Shown here: one piece after another, positions 49,421 to 61,133 of the stretch | Layout of the letters: each line of letters opens with the position of its first letter | Position numbering within the stretch: position 1 is the first letter of the stretch | Program-made: the position numbers and the translations under genes | Notes under the pieces: generated by a model | Database searches by the model: none | The model's input: only the letters and a program-made list of their open reading frames with translations | What the model was told of the DNA's origin: nothing | NCBI GenBank assembly: GCA_023101885.1 | Contig: JALPQD010000240.1 | Location: 620,001 to 684,000, forward strand | Reading direction: 5' to 3' | Length of the DNA stretch: 64,000 bases | Source of the DNA: Typhlomys cinereus | Taxonomy: Eukaryota > Chordata > Mammalia > Rodentia > Platacanthomyidae

Positions 49421-49909
49421 ATGCTACAGTGTGTCATTTCTCTTACTACAGATTAGTCTGGCACATAAATATCATGCCAGATATTTTTATTAGAAAATAA
49501 TCACACTTATTTGGTTACTTGTTTTCTATGGCGATTTTGTCCTAAAACATCAATATTCAGTAGTGCAGCAATTTGGTGAGAGGCCATGCAAGCCATCTAT
49601 TTACAGGATCTGTCCAGAATTTGAATTTCAGTTGTGGGTCATCTTCTCCCTCTGGCCTTTTATCAAAAGCAAAGGTATCTGATGTTTTTAAGGCATTGCT
49701 TTAGTGCAGTGAGAGAGATCTGCAGGGTGAGGGTAAAATTTTTGATCTATGCGTGCAGGTAAGTGTGGGGATGCACTGTCCTCAGCCAGCTTTCTGTCCA
49801 CTATTGTGTAAAATGAATTATAACTGGATGGCTGCATATGACTATATTCTAGATAAATGCTAGCTCTGTTCTTAGAAATCATGTCCCCGTGCTGGGGAAG
49901 CTGCTCTGA
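49419..49909. other. Unique AT-rich sequence
   Basis: No repeat or gene recognised. A 7-bp inverted repeat (tctggca at 49457-49463, tgccaga at 49475-49481) is the only visible structure. Confidence 0.4.
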
Positions 49910-49925
49910 GCACAGTCTTATTTCT

Positions 49926-50230
49926 TTTTTTTTTTTTTTAATTTTTTTATTATTATTTATTCAACTGTGTGTATGTGCGCACGCGTGTGTCTGTGTGTGT
50001 GTGTGTATGTGTGTGTCTGTGTATGTGTAGAACCACGGACGAATTCGCGAACCACCATGGACGCCTCCACCTCCTTCCGCCCTGGGATTCACAGGCTCCG
50101 CCCTACCAGGACCGGAAGCGCAGGCCGCCCCCGCTTCCGTCTGGCGTCTATACGTGGGATCTGGGATCCGAACTCAGGGACCTTCCGCCTGCAAGGCGGA
50201 GGCTTAACCCCTGAGCCACCTCTCCAGCCC
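49926..50230 (-). mobile_element. Young tRNA-derived SINE with perfect TSD
   Basis: Flanked by the exact 16-bp duplication gcacagtcttatttct (49910-49925 and 50231-50246). Read on the minus strand: head gggctggagaggtggctcag, A box tggctcaggggtt, a perfect 5-bp stem tccgc/gcgga closing a 7-base loop cttgcag, B box gagttcggatcc, a GC-rich body, an AC-rich segment and an (ATA)n/A-rich tail. The loop has the layout of a tRNA anticodon loop with TGC in the anticodon position, as in tRNA-Ala. It is nearly identical to 57106-57444. Confidence 0.9.
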
Positions 50231-50246
50231 GCACAGTCTTATTTCT

Positions 50247-50545
50247 AACAGAATGTTACAGGAGAATATAGATTATGGACTGAGTATGAAGCATCCTTCC
50301 AAAAGCCACGCGTTTGGCTGGGGAAGTAGCCTCGAGGTGCGTTGCTGTGAGCTGTATCTCTCTGAGCGCCTTTCTTTGTTTTGCTTCCTGACAACTGTGA
50401 TACGAGTTGCTCAGGGTCCCATACTCTTCCCACCATGGAGAACTGGAACCTCTGAACTGTAAGCAAAGGAAATCCTTTTTCTCTTAAGTCTTTCCCTCAG
50501 GTTTTTTGCTACAGCAATGAAAAGTCTAATCAATGCAATGTCCCT
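50247..50545 (+). mobile_element. MaLR-type LTR fragment
   Basis: The 3' part reads ccatggagaactggaacctc, tgaactgtaagcaaaggaaa, tcttaagtctttccctcagg, ttttttgctacagcaatgaa, the usual 3' end of a MaLR LTR in sense orientation. The 5' end lies at or just inside the SINE target site, so the boundary is approximate. Confidence 0.55.
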
Positions 50546-52335
50546 GTCTCATTACCTCTCTTTTTATCAAGATCTAGATCTTCATCTATCTCTAGTATTT
50601 GAAAATTGTTAATTCTCATTTAGCCTTACTTTGTCACTGGAAATAAGTAATACATTATTCTCTTTTTCTCTGGCCCTTTAAGTATGCCTTCATACTCATA
50701 CTTTAATAAGGGAGATAAGATAGATGAATGTTATGGTATACATTGGATTTTAAATCTCTACCTCATTTTATTTTTTTCCAAACCCTCTCCTTATAGATGA
50801 AAAAAGTTAAAAAGCGGAATAGAGAAAATGATGACAATAGTAACATAAAGGAAAACTGAGCTGTCCTGAGTCAGTCTACTTAAAGTTTCAATTTGTCATT
50901 TTAGGTTCTGTCTCAGAGGAATGAAAGAAAACTAAATTCTACACTCTCACAGAGTGTGCCATGATATTTCTTCCGCCCTCGAAGAATAGCTGGGAAAGTA
51001 GTCAAGTCCTTGCAATGCAGAAGATACTTAGCTGAGTAAGACCTTGGTCTTTCCTGATCTTGGAAAGCACAAAGGGTCAGAGAGTGTGAGCACGTCCCTG
51101 TGGCTTTGAATATAAAGCCAAAGGGGTGGGAATTGTTCTCCTGGATATGGTTTCCTTATACTAGTCTGACACCACATTGTCATACTGACCCTGAAAACCA
51201 GTGCCCCAGCAATTGGAAAGGTGCTAAGTTTGTGAGGTATTTCCAACAGAGAAAGACAGTGTTCTTATGACATGACTAATTACTGTAAGAGAGACAGAAT
51301 GAGTGCGGGGTCCTGTTGGAGGGCTCAAGGAGAAGGTGCTTTGGATTCACCTGGCAGTGAGCTGAGTCTGCACTTGAAGAGAGGATTTTCCAGTGCTAGT
51401 GGAGAAGGTTCTGTGTTGGGACAGACAATATTTTCTATCACATGTCCTACCCAGTCCATGTACCCCTCTCCTTGGCCACAGTAGGCACCACAACCATCCG
51501 TTATTTACCTATGAGGCGTGAGAGAACAGGACAGGCAACAGCAGCAGACAGTAGAGGTGGCCTGAGCCTAAAATGTCTGAGGCCAATATCCTTCCTTTCT
51601 GCTTCATTAACTGTCTTGGGTGAAGGAGGAATTCAGGATGGGTACAGATTCTGCAAGCTTAGCATGCAGAGACGGAAAGCCTGCTGCAGTCACAGGTAGT
51701 TTGCCTTCTAGTTCAAAAGTTCACAAAACTTTGAATGGGAAGTGTATGTGGGAGCCCAGGACCTTTGGTTCAGCCTGACTAAGCCTCAGGATGTCGCCTT
51801 TATGTCACATGTTTCTCTGCAAAGCAGCCATTCCTAGGAATTTTCCAAAATAAGATACCTTAAAAGGAGAGAATTATCAGTAAAGCAATGTCCAAGTTAA
51901 AGAAGTCATAGACATTTAGAATATTCCCTTACTTCTTTTCTGTCAGTTTTCTAGATACTATTTTTTTGCAGTGTTACAAGTCATCAGGTTCCAGCTTCAA
52001 ACTTTTTCCCTCAGCGCAAGGTTTTACAAAATTACCCATTTCCTCTTTCAAAAGACGTGAATCTATAGACTAAAGATTCAAGTTTAAAAAGTCTTAAGTA
52101 CTTAATGGAAGATTCATTCTGTAAAAGATTCTTTCAAAAAAGAAAGAAGGAGCATCAGCTTTACTTTAATGATTTGCGTACAATCAAATCCCAGAGACTG
52201 AACCTTGAAGGTCTAAGTTGTAGGAGGAACCGGCTCATACAGAGCAGGCGCCTGGCATCGGAGCATTGCATGCACAAAGAATGAGAGTGTAGGAGGGTCC
52301 TTGATGGGGACAGTGGGACAGACATACAGATACTA
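50546..52335. other. Unique non-coding sequence
   Basis: No repeat or gene recognised. Confidence 0.4.
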
Positions 52336-52715
52336 AGGTTTGCTATGAAATGTCACCCGTAAGATCATGTGTTAGCACTTTGTTCCAGATGTGGTAATGT
52401 TCTTGGAGGGGTGGGGGCCTCGCTGAAGGAAGCAGCATGCCTTAGAAGGTGATACCTGACTCTGGGAACCTTCCCTTTCTTCCTTCCTATCCTTTTTCTC
52501 CTCCTCCTCCTGCTCCTCTTCCTTTTCTTCTTCTCTTCCTAATCTTTTTCCTTTTCTTCTCTTCCTTTACACTCCTTCAATCATTATATCCAGCCTCACA
52601 GCAGACCCAGAGATATAGCACCAAGTAACCACAAACTATGATGCGAATTAAATCTTCTCTCCCTGAAGTTGTTTCTGTTAGGCACTTTGTCAGAGTGATG
52701 ATAAAAAGTAAGAAA
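52336..52715 (+). mobile_element. Old MaLR-type LTR
   Basis: The order gctatgaaatgtcacccgta, gatcatgtgttagcactttg, ttggaggggtgggggcctcg, gccttagaaggtgatacctg, a long CTT-rich tract (52484-52570), aaatcttctctccctgaagt and tttgtcagagtgatg follows an MLT1/MaLR LTR in sense orientation. The CT-rich expansion lies where such LTRs are usually pyrimidine-rich. Confidence 0.6.
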
Positions 52716-53020
52716 CATGCCAAGTTAATCTAGAGAATCGATGGAACCATTCACTATTCACCTTACCATCTAGACAAGTGCTTTAAAAGTGCATGTATCG
52801 ACACTGCTGAAGTCACCATTGTTTGAGAATGTGGTTTGTCTGTGCTTCGTAGGAGTATTCAAAGAGCTATCAAACCTTGAGGATTGATTCACGGATCTCA
52901 GAAGTCCTGAGTCCCAACACTGCAGGAGGCACCCTGGGCAAAAGCATGGGGGACCCTGGTCTTTGTTCCTCATCTGCTCTTATTTTTGATGGTAAAAGGA
53001 ACAACACTGCTGACCCTTCT
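52716..53020. other. Unique non-coding sequence
   Basis: Nothing recognisable. Confidence 0.4.
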
Positions 53021-53036
53021 AAGAAGCACAGAGTTT

Positions 53037-54238
53037 TTTTTTTTATTAAAAATTTAATTATACATTTTAAAATTTTTTACCAGTTACCTCCCTCCCCCCT
53101 CCTCCCCCTCCCCTTCCCCCAGTGCCTCCCCCCCAATTTCCAGAGAGTCCTTTATTGTGTACGCCTAACTCTCCACTGGGTCCTCCTCTCCGATGACCTA
53201 TAAGGACCCAGTGGCATTTCCATAAGCCCTTTCTCTTGTTCCCCTTAGGCATAAGATCACTACTATGGCTGTCAATCCCTTGCCTCCAGGGGTCTCGGTG
53301 CCCTTAACAGATGCTAGACTTTATGAGGGCAACAGTGCGCTGGACATTGCGCAGGGCATGCAAAGTCCCATTATGATTGCTTTGGCCCCAACTATTGTTG
53401 AGAATCTTGCAAATCGTTGCTCCTCCCATCCTTTTGCTCTTACAATCTTACCGCCCCCTCTTCCGCAAATGTCCCTGAGCTCCAGGATGGGGAGAGATTA
53501 GGCTGGCCTAGTTCTATGTGATTGATATAGAGTCTCTGAAGTTCTGGATTGTGGTTTGTTGATTTTCTTTTGCAGTTTTGCTGCTCCTGCAATTCCCTTC
53601 ACTCCATTCTGCTGGGCACTGTATGTCACCCCCTGGCCAGAGACAAAAAGCTGTTAAACTGGAGTCTTGTTGTAATAGCACATTCAAGGGTAGATGTAAT
53701 AAGAGTAGGAAACCTCACTGAGGGAGGGGTCCATCACCCATTTGCAAAATGATTACTTTTTATCTGCTAGACTATATGCCCTCCCCTTCTGGTGAGATCA
53801 GGAAAGAACGTCTGTGAACTTAACCAGGTTTCTCATTACTTACTTGCAGACCTTGATGGAGGCCTATTTTCTCTGCTGTAACATGGTCTCCTCTCTCCTT
53901 GTTTCTGGTGTGGCCCTCCTAACCCATCTCTCTTGTTCATAATCCTTGCAATTACTGTGTTACATAGGTTTACTTTTGAGTGTCTCAATGTGGGCTGGGT
54001 GAGTTTGGTACTAGGAGCCACCTATTAGGGAGTACATACGGCGCTTAATTTTCTGGGTTTGGGATACTTCACTTAATATAATTCTTTCTAATGACATCCA
54101 TTTCCCAGCAAATTCCAGTAATTCATCATTTTTGATGGCTGAGTCGTACTCCATTGTATAGATGTACCACAGTTTCCTTATCCACTCGTCAACTGTTGGA
54201 CATTTAGGTTGATTCCATGACTTTGCTATTGTAAACAG
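53037..54238 (-). mobile_element. 5'-truncated L1: 3' UTR and end of ORF2
   Basis: A 1.2-kb L1 on the minus strand bounded by the exact 16-bp duplication aagaagcacagagttt (53021-53036 and 54239-54254). 54011-54238 encodes the last part of ORF2 protein, including the conserved words AKSWNQPKCPT, WYIYTMEYDSAIKN and MYSLIGGS followed by a TAG stop at 54011-54013. The 3' UTR (53037-54010) contains the G-rich tract (complement at about 53085-53130). Too short to encode reverse transcriptase. Confidence 0.92.
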
Positions 54239-54254
54239 AAGAAGCACAGAGTTT

Positions 54255-55109
54255 AAGTGATGGGATCAGGTTTATCATTTCTCATCTTTCTATTTGGAGT
54301 TTACCTACCCAATAGCTGCTCAGTTCACTTCTGGCATGTGGTAACCATTGCCTGTCCTTCAATGGGCACACATACTTCTCTTTGAACATGCTTTGTTCGT
54401 TTCATAATTGGATTCTTAACTCAGCAGTATCTCTGGCCAATAGCTATTAATTATTACCTTGCTCTTTTCTTCCCATAGCAATTATTAATTAAACTGCCAC
54501 AAGAGTCATTAAAGAGACATTAAAGACTGTGATAATATTTTGGGAAGCAGCGTCCCTTGGTCTTGCAGGTCTTCATTCTGCTCCAAATGCAAAGCAGAAC
54601 CTGATATAGGTAGAAGGCTTCATGCCAAGTGCTAAGCACACAAAGCCAAGGACCTGTGTTCCAGGAAGGAATTGAAGATTATGGTATGAACTGTCTTTCG
54701 ATACACTCCTTAACATCTTTTAGTCCTCCTACTTCATTGTGTCCCACTCTATAGAAAATCAGGTTCAACTTTCAGTTCCAATTGCTTTACTAGTGGTTCA
54801 CTCCCATGGCTTTAAGGGTCATCTGGGTTAATTGAGCCTCTTCTGAGTTCCTATGGTAACCTCATATAAATTTATATTCTAGAATTAATATTTTATCACT
54901 ATAACTCTTTTCTTTTCAAAGAAATATCCCAGCTTCTTTTCAGTAGGATTTGCAAGTATGAAAAGGATGTGCTCTCTAGCTATATACAACACCTTCCTAC
55001 CCCAGGATTTAGCTGCCTCATAGTGTTTGGTAAATACTGAAATTTTACCATTTCAAACAAAGACTAGGTACAGGCTCTTCTAGAAAAAGCCTTGGGTTTG
55101 GACTGGAGG
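54255..55109. other. Unique sequence with an ATTA-rich patch
   Basis: No repeat or exon recognised. At about 54440-54540 the words gctattaattattacct and caattattaattaaactg form a close pair of AATTATTAATTA-like motifs, possibly part of a conserved regulatory element. Confidence 0.35.
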
Positions 55110-55378
55110 CAAAACCACATCAATTTTTTGTTGACAAGCAAATGAACAGAAAGAGGTAAGGGAGGAAAGGTTTATTTAGATTCTGGTTTCAGAGGGCTCC
55201 ATCTACTTTGGGAAGACATGGTGGAACAGCTCCTGACACAACAAGGTGATGTGGGAAACAGAGTGAAACAGAAGAAGCTAGAATGATGTACTCCCAAAGT
55301 CCCCCCCGCCTATGTCAGCAGGGTCCAAGTGCCCAAACTTGAGCCTTTGGGACAGTTTAGATCCAAACCATAACAAAT
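55110..55378 (-). mobile_element. MaLR-type LTR (antisense)
   Basis: Reads ttgttgacaagcaaatgaac, aggaaaggtttatttagatt, agacatggtggaac and gggacagtttagatccaaac cataac in the order of the antisense MaLR copies at 1111-1448 and 16487-16825. Ends approximate. Confidence 0.55.
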
Positions 55379-55666
55379 CTGTGCTGAAAAGCAACATATG
55401 AAGGGCTCTGTACTGACCTTCCATGAAGTCAAAGTTTATTTATTTTTGTATTTATTTTATTTAACTGTACAATGAAGCTGTAAAAAGTCCATTTCCAGCA
55501 GTTTGTTTTCAAGTACACTTTGTTTTATTATGAAGCAAAACCTTATAAGGCAAGGCCACTAGTCCTCAGACTCTCACCCACTTTCTTCCTGACACATCTG
55601 GAAATAATGAGCTCATAAGTTTCCTTGTCAGACATAGCAGAAGTAAGCCAATCATGGAAATGGTTC
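55379..55666. other. Unique AT-rich sequence
   Basis: Target locus flanking the full-length L1; no other feature recognised. Confidence 0.4.
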
Positions 55667-55684
55667 TTCTTAAGGTATTTCTTT

Positions 55685-56748
55685 TTTTTTTCTTTTGAGC
55701 AGATCTTTTTTTAATATAATTTACTTATTTATTTATTTCTGCTCATACAAACTTAATAGGTACACTGGTCCCCTTCCTCCCTCCACCTCCGCTCGACCCC
55801 CCTGCTCCCCCATCCCCTTTCTCCTTCCTCCCCATCCCCCAGTGCCCCCCCCAATCCCCAGAGCATCCTTTACTGTGCATGCCAAACTCTCCTCTGGGTA
55901 CTCCTCTCTGATGAGGTGCAAGGATCCGGGAGCATATCCCAGAACCCTCTCCTGTGTTCCCCTTAAGCTTAGGAACACTACTGTGACTGTCAGTCCCTAG
56001 CCTCCAAGGATCCTAGTGCCTTTAGTCCATGCTAGACTTTGTGGGATCAACAATGTGTTGGACATAGCGTAGGTCATGCAAAGTCCTATTATGATTGCTT
56101 CAGCTCTAACTTGTGTGGAGTATCTTGCACATCATTACTCTTCCCATCCTTGTGCTCTTACTATCTTACCACCCCCTCTTCCGCGAATTTCCCTGAGCTT
56201 CATGATGGGGAGAGATTTGACTGGCCTGGTTCCAGGTGGTTGATATAGAGTCTCTGATGTTCTGAATTATGGTTTGTTGATTTTTTTTTCCAGTTTTGCT
56301 GCTCCTGCAATGCCCTTGGTTCCATCCTGATGGGTATTGGATGTCACCCCCTGGCCAGAGATAAAAAGCTGTTAAAATAGAGTCTTATTATAAGAGTATA
56401 TACAAAGGTAGATAGAATAAAAGTAGGAAACTGCAGTGAGGGGGGGCATCAGTCTCCATTTGCACAATGGTTACTTTTTATCTGCCAGACTATATGCCCT
56501 CTCCTTCTGGTAAGATCATACCCCATCAGTTGCAAATGATCAGGAAGGAAAATCTGTGAACTTAACCAGATGTCTCATTACTTACTTGCAGTCCTTGATG
56601 GTGGCCTATTTTTCTCTTCTGTAACATGATCCCCTCTCTCCTTGTTTCTGGTGGGGCCTTCCTTCCCCATCCCTCCTGTTCATAATCCTTGCAATTACTG
56701 TAGGTATTACAGAGATTTATCTTTGAGTGTCTCTAAGTGGGTTTGGTG
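55685..56748 (-). other. L1 3' UTR and tail
   Basis: About 1.06 kb following the ORF2 stop. It contains the G-rich tract typical of mammalian L1 3' UTRs (complement at about 55770-55860). On the minus strand the tail region reads aaataaataaataag, a run of A at 55706-55712, a 14-base non-A insert (about 55692-55705), then a second A run at 55682-55691. Confidence 0.85.
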
Positions 56749-57105
56749 TTAGGATCTACTTATTAGGGAGTACATACAGCACTTAATTTTCTGGGTCTGG
56801 GATACTTCACTCAATATAACTGTTTCTAATTCCATCCATTTCTCGACAAATTCCATTAATTCATCATTTTTGATGGCTGAGTAGTATTCCATTGTATAAA
56901 TGTACCTCATTTTCCTTATCCACTCATCAACTGTTGGACATTTGGGTTGATTTCATGACTTTGCTATTGTAAACCGTGCTGCTATGAACATGGTCATGCT
57001 TGTGCTATTGAGGTGAATTTTTGCTGTATGGGGGGTTATTCCCAAAAGTGGAATATCAGGGTCATATGGCATTTCAATCTTTAACTTCTTCAAGAATCAC
57101 CAGAC

Positions 57106-57327
57106 CGGGGGGGGGGGGCTGGAGACGTGGCTCAGGGGTTAAGCCTCCGCCTTGCAGGCGGAAGGTCCTGAGTTCGGATCCCAGATCCCACATATAGACG
57201 CCAGGCGGAAGAGGGGGCGGCCTGCGCTTCTGGTCCTGGTAGGGCGGAGCCTGTGAATCCCGGGGCAGAAGGAGGTGGAGGTGTCCATGGTGGTTTGCGA
57301 ATTCGTCCGTGGTTCTACACATACACA

Positions 57328-57375
<48 letters not shown>

Positions 57376-57444
57376 CGCACATACACACGCACATGCACAC
57401 AGTTGAATAAATGATAATAATAATAAAAAAAATTAAGAAAAAAA
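57106..57444 (+). mobile_element. Young tRNA-derived SINE inside L1 ORF2
   Basis: Flanked by aagaatcaccagac (57092-57105) and aagaatcgccagac (57445-57458), a 14-bp duplication with one mismatch. It starts with a G run, then gctggagacgtggctcaggg (A box), the stem-loop tccgc-cttgcag-gcgga, B box gagttcggatcc, GC-rich body, a tract of about 20 AC units (57328-57369) and an (AATA)n/A-rich tail. It is inserted opposite to the L1 orientation and therefore postdates it. Confidence 0.92.
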
Positions 57445-57644
57445 AAGAATCGCCAGACGGCTCGCCAAAGTGGTTGTATGAGCCTGCATTCCCACCAGCA
57501 ATGTAGTAGAGTTCCCCTCTCTCCACATCCTCTCCAGCATTTGTTGTTGTTTGTACTGTGGGTATTTGCCATCCTGACAGGGTTGAGATGATATCTCAGG
57601 GAAGTTTTGATTTGCATTTCCCTGATGGCTAAGGATGTGGAACA

Positions 57645-57871
57645 TTTTTTAAGACATTTGTTAGACATTTTAATTTCGTCCCTGGTAAAGTTTCTTTTAA
57701 GTTCCAAGGCCCATTTTTGTAATTGGGCCATTAGGACAGCTTTCATTGTGTCCCAGAGATTTTGGTACGTTGTATTGATGTGGAGCCTTTTTAAAGATAT
57801 TTGTTAGATATTTTAATTTCGTCTTCCGTAAAATTTCTTTTAAGTTCCAAGGCCCATTTTTTAATTGGCCC
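57645..57871 (-). repeat. Chimeric duplication within L1 ORF2
   Basis: An 85-bp L1 segment occurs twice in direct tandem (57645-57730 and 57788-57871; shared words aatttcgtc and ttttaagttccaaggcccat). Between them sits a 57-bp filler (57731-57787) whose first 46 bases match a different part of the same ORF2 at 60187-60232 with three mismatches. This arrangement is not part of a normal L1. Confidence 0.85.
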
Positions 57872-60800
57872 ATTTGTTTCTTTGGTGTTTAGTTTTCTAA
57901 GTTCTTTGTGCACTCTGGATAATAGAGCTCTATCAGATATGTGGTTAGTGAAGATTTTCTCCCATTCTGTGGGTTGCCTTTGTGCTCAAGTTACAATCTC
58001 TTTATCTGAACAGAAGCTCTTTAATTTCACAAGATCCCACCCGTTGAATGTTGCTTGTAGTGACTGTGCTATTGGATGTCTGTTTAGGAAATGTTGGCCT
58101 AGCCCAATCATCTCAAGGGAGTTCCCTATCCTTTCAACTATGGTTTTTATAGTCTCCGGCCTTATATTAAGGTCCTTGATCCATTTGGAATTAATTCTTG
58201 TACATGGTGACAAGTACGGGTCCAGCTTTAATCTTCTGCATGTGGAGATCCAGTTTTGCCAGCACCATTTGTTGAAGATGCTGTTCTTTTTCCATTGGAT
58301 TTTTTTGGGCCCCTTTGTCAAAGATCAAATGGCTGTAGTTTTGTGGGCTTATATCTGGGCCTTCCACCCTTATCCATTGATCTGTGTGTCTATTTTGGAG
58401 CCAGTACCAGGCTGTTTTTACAACTATGGATTTGTAGTGGAGACTAAGGTTTGGTATGGTGATATCTCCAGCTGTGTTTTTGTTACTCAGGATTGTTTTT
58501 GCTATCCTGGAGCTTTTCTGCCTCCATATGAATTTTGAGATTGTTTGGTCAACTTCTTTAAAGAATTGCTTTGGGATTTTAATTGGTATAGCATTGAATC
58601 TATATATTGCCTTTGGTAGGATGGTAATTTTTATGATGTTGATTCTGCCAATCCAGGAACATGGGAGGTCTTTCCACCTTCTGGTGTCTTCTGCTATTTC
58701 TTTCTTTAGGGTTTTAAAGTTTTCATTATAAAGGTCTCTCACTTCCTTGGTTAGGTTTATGCCAAGGTATTTCAATTTTTTAGGGGCTATAGTAAATGAG
58801 ATTGTTTTTCTCACGGCTTTTTCACTTCTTTCATTCTGGGCATATAGGAAGGCCACTCATTTTTGTACATTTATTTTGTATCCTGCCACCGTGCTAAACT
58901 TGTGTGTTAGTTCCAGGAGTTACCTGGTGGAGTTATTGGGGTCAATCAGGTATATGATCATGTCATCTGCAAATAGAGATAACTTGACTTCTTCCTTGCC
59001 GATTTGAATCTCTTATATCTCCCTATCTTATCTTATGGCTTCAGCTAAGACTTCAAGTACAATATTGAATAGAAGTGGTGAGAGTGGACAGCCTTGTTTA
59101 TTTCCTGATCGAAGTGGGAAAGCTTCACGTTTTTCCCATTGAGTATAATCCTTGCTCTAGGCTTGTTGTATACCACTTTTATTATATTGATAAAGGTTCC
59201 TTCCATTCCAACCTTCTCTAGGGTTTTGATCATAAAGGGCTGTTGGATCTTGTCAAAAACTTTTTCTGCATTTATTGAGAGTATCATGTGGTCTTGAACT
59301 TTGGACTGGTTTATATGGTGAATTACATTTATTGATTTGCATATGTTGAACCAACCTTGTGTGCCTGGGATAAGCCCTACTTGATCCCCGAGAATGGTCT
59401 TTTTGATATTTTTTGAATCCAATTTGCTAAGACTTTGTTGAGAATCTTTGTGTCTGTGTTCATCAGAGAGATCAGCCTATAGTTTTCTTTTTTAAGTGAG
59501 TCTTTATTAGGTTTTGGGATTAAAACTATTAGCTTCATAGAAGGAATTTGGTAGTGTTCCTTCCTTTGCTATTTGATGGAACAGTTTAAGGAGTATTGGT
59601 GTTATTAGCTCCTGAAATGTCTGGTAGAACTCTGTGCTGAATCTATCTGGTCCAGGACATATTTTGGTGAAGATTCGAGATTACTTCCTCGATTTCCTCA
59701 TATGTTATAGGACTATTTAAATAATTCACAACATCCTGATTGAACATAGGTAAGTTGTGTTTACTTAGGAATTCATCCATTTCTTTTGTGTTCTCAAATT
59801 TCACCGAGTATAAGTTTTTGAAATATGACATTGTAATTCTCTGAATTTCTTGGGTATCTGTAGTGATAACTCCATTTTCATTTCTAATTTTGTTAATTTG
59901 GGTTTTCTCTCTCTTGCTTTTGGTTAATTTAGCTAGGGGTATATCAATCTTATTGATTTTTTCAAAGAACTAGCTTTTCGACTGATTGATTCTCTGTATC
60001 GTTTTTCATTATCTCAATTTCAGATATTTGTCCCCTGATTTTGCTGATCTCCTCTCTTCTACTGCTTTTGGGAATGGATTGGTCTAGTGTCTCTAAAGCT
60101 TTAAGCTGAATTGTTAAGTTATTTAATTGTGATGTTTCCTTTTTTTTTTTTTTTGATGTAGGCATTAAGAGCTATGAACTTACTTGTTAGGACAGCTTTC
60201 ATTGTATCCCAAAGATTTTGGTAAGTTGTATTTTTATTATCATTCACTTCCAGGAAATCTTGAATTTCCTTTGTAATTTCTTCCTGAATCCAATTCTCAT
60301 TCAGCATCATAGTATTTAGTTTCCAGGAGTTAGTGTATTTTCAGTCGTTTGTTGTGTTGCAGATGTCAAGCTCTATACCATGGTGGTCTGACAGAGTACA
60401 GGCTAGAATTTCAACTTTCCTGTATATATGGCGATTAATTTTGTGGCCCAATATGTGATCTATTTGGAGAAAGTTCCATGTGCTGCTGAGAAAAATGTGT
60501 ATTCTTTGGTGCGTGGATGAAAAGTTTGATAGAGATCTGTAAGGTCCATTTCAGTAAGGGTTTGATTAAGTTCCAAAGTGTCTCTGTTAAGGTTTTGACT
60601 TGTTGATCTATCCCACATTGTGAGGGTGGTGTTGAAATTCCCAAGAATTATCGTTTGAGGGTTGATCTCGCTTTAGATTCTGTAGGGTTTGCTTAATGAA
60701 TGTGGAGGGGCCCATATTAGGTGCATATATGTTCAGTATTGTGAAATCTTCCTGATGATTGTACCTGTGACTAAAATGTAGTATCCATCTCTGTCTCTTA

Positions 60801-61133
60801 TGATTTTTTTTTTTTTTTGGTTTGAAGTCCACTTTGTCCGATAGCATAATGGCTACTCCTGCCTGTTTCCTGGTTCCATTAGTTTGCAGAATTTTGGACC
60901 AGCCTTTTATTTTTAGGATGTGCCTTATCTTTTGTGGTGAGATGAGTTTCCTGAAAATAGCAGATTGATGGGTTGTGATTTTTAATCCAAGTTAGTAATC
61001 TGTGTCTCTTGATTGGTGAGTTAATTCCATTGACATTTAATGTTATAATGGAGAAATTGTTTTTAATTCTGGACATTTTTTATGTTTAATGGCTTTTGTA
61101 AGTGTATTATTTGGCTTTTAGCTTTTGGTGGTA

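Larger units (their letters stand above)
56749..61076 (-). pseudogene. L1 ORF2 remnant (endonuclease-reverse transcriptase)
   Basis: The family protein nicks target DNA and reverse-transcribes L1 RNA. The start at 61076 begins MSRIKNNFS and shows the endonuclease words LNVNG and QETHL. The reverse transcriptase core holds FADD at 58962-58973, but the earlier catalytic motif reads SINAEKVFD with Asn (codon 59270-59272) where the family has Asp. The Cys-rich C-terminal word [18 protein letters not shown] lies at about 57490-57545. The stop is TAA at 56749-56751. The frame is broken many times (for example near 60878, 59640 and 59040), by a SINE at 57106-57444 and by a chimeric duplication at 57645-57871. 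Confidence 0.9.

Noticed and set aside
49457..49481. 7-bp inverted repeat tctggca...tgccaga
   Set aside because: Short, with an 11-base spacer and no accompanying feature; expected by chance in 64 kb.
57801..58538. 245-codon plus-strand open frame
   Set aside because: It is antisense to L1 ORF2; the minus strand here encodes recognisable ORF2 protein, so the plus frame is a shadow.
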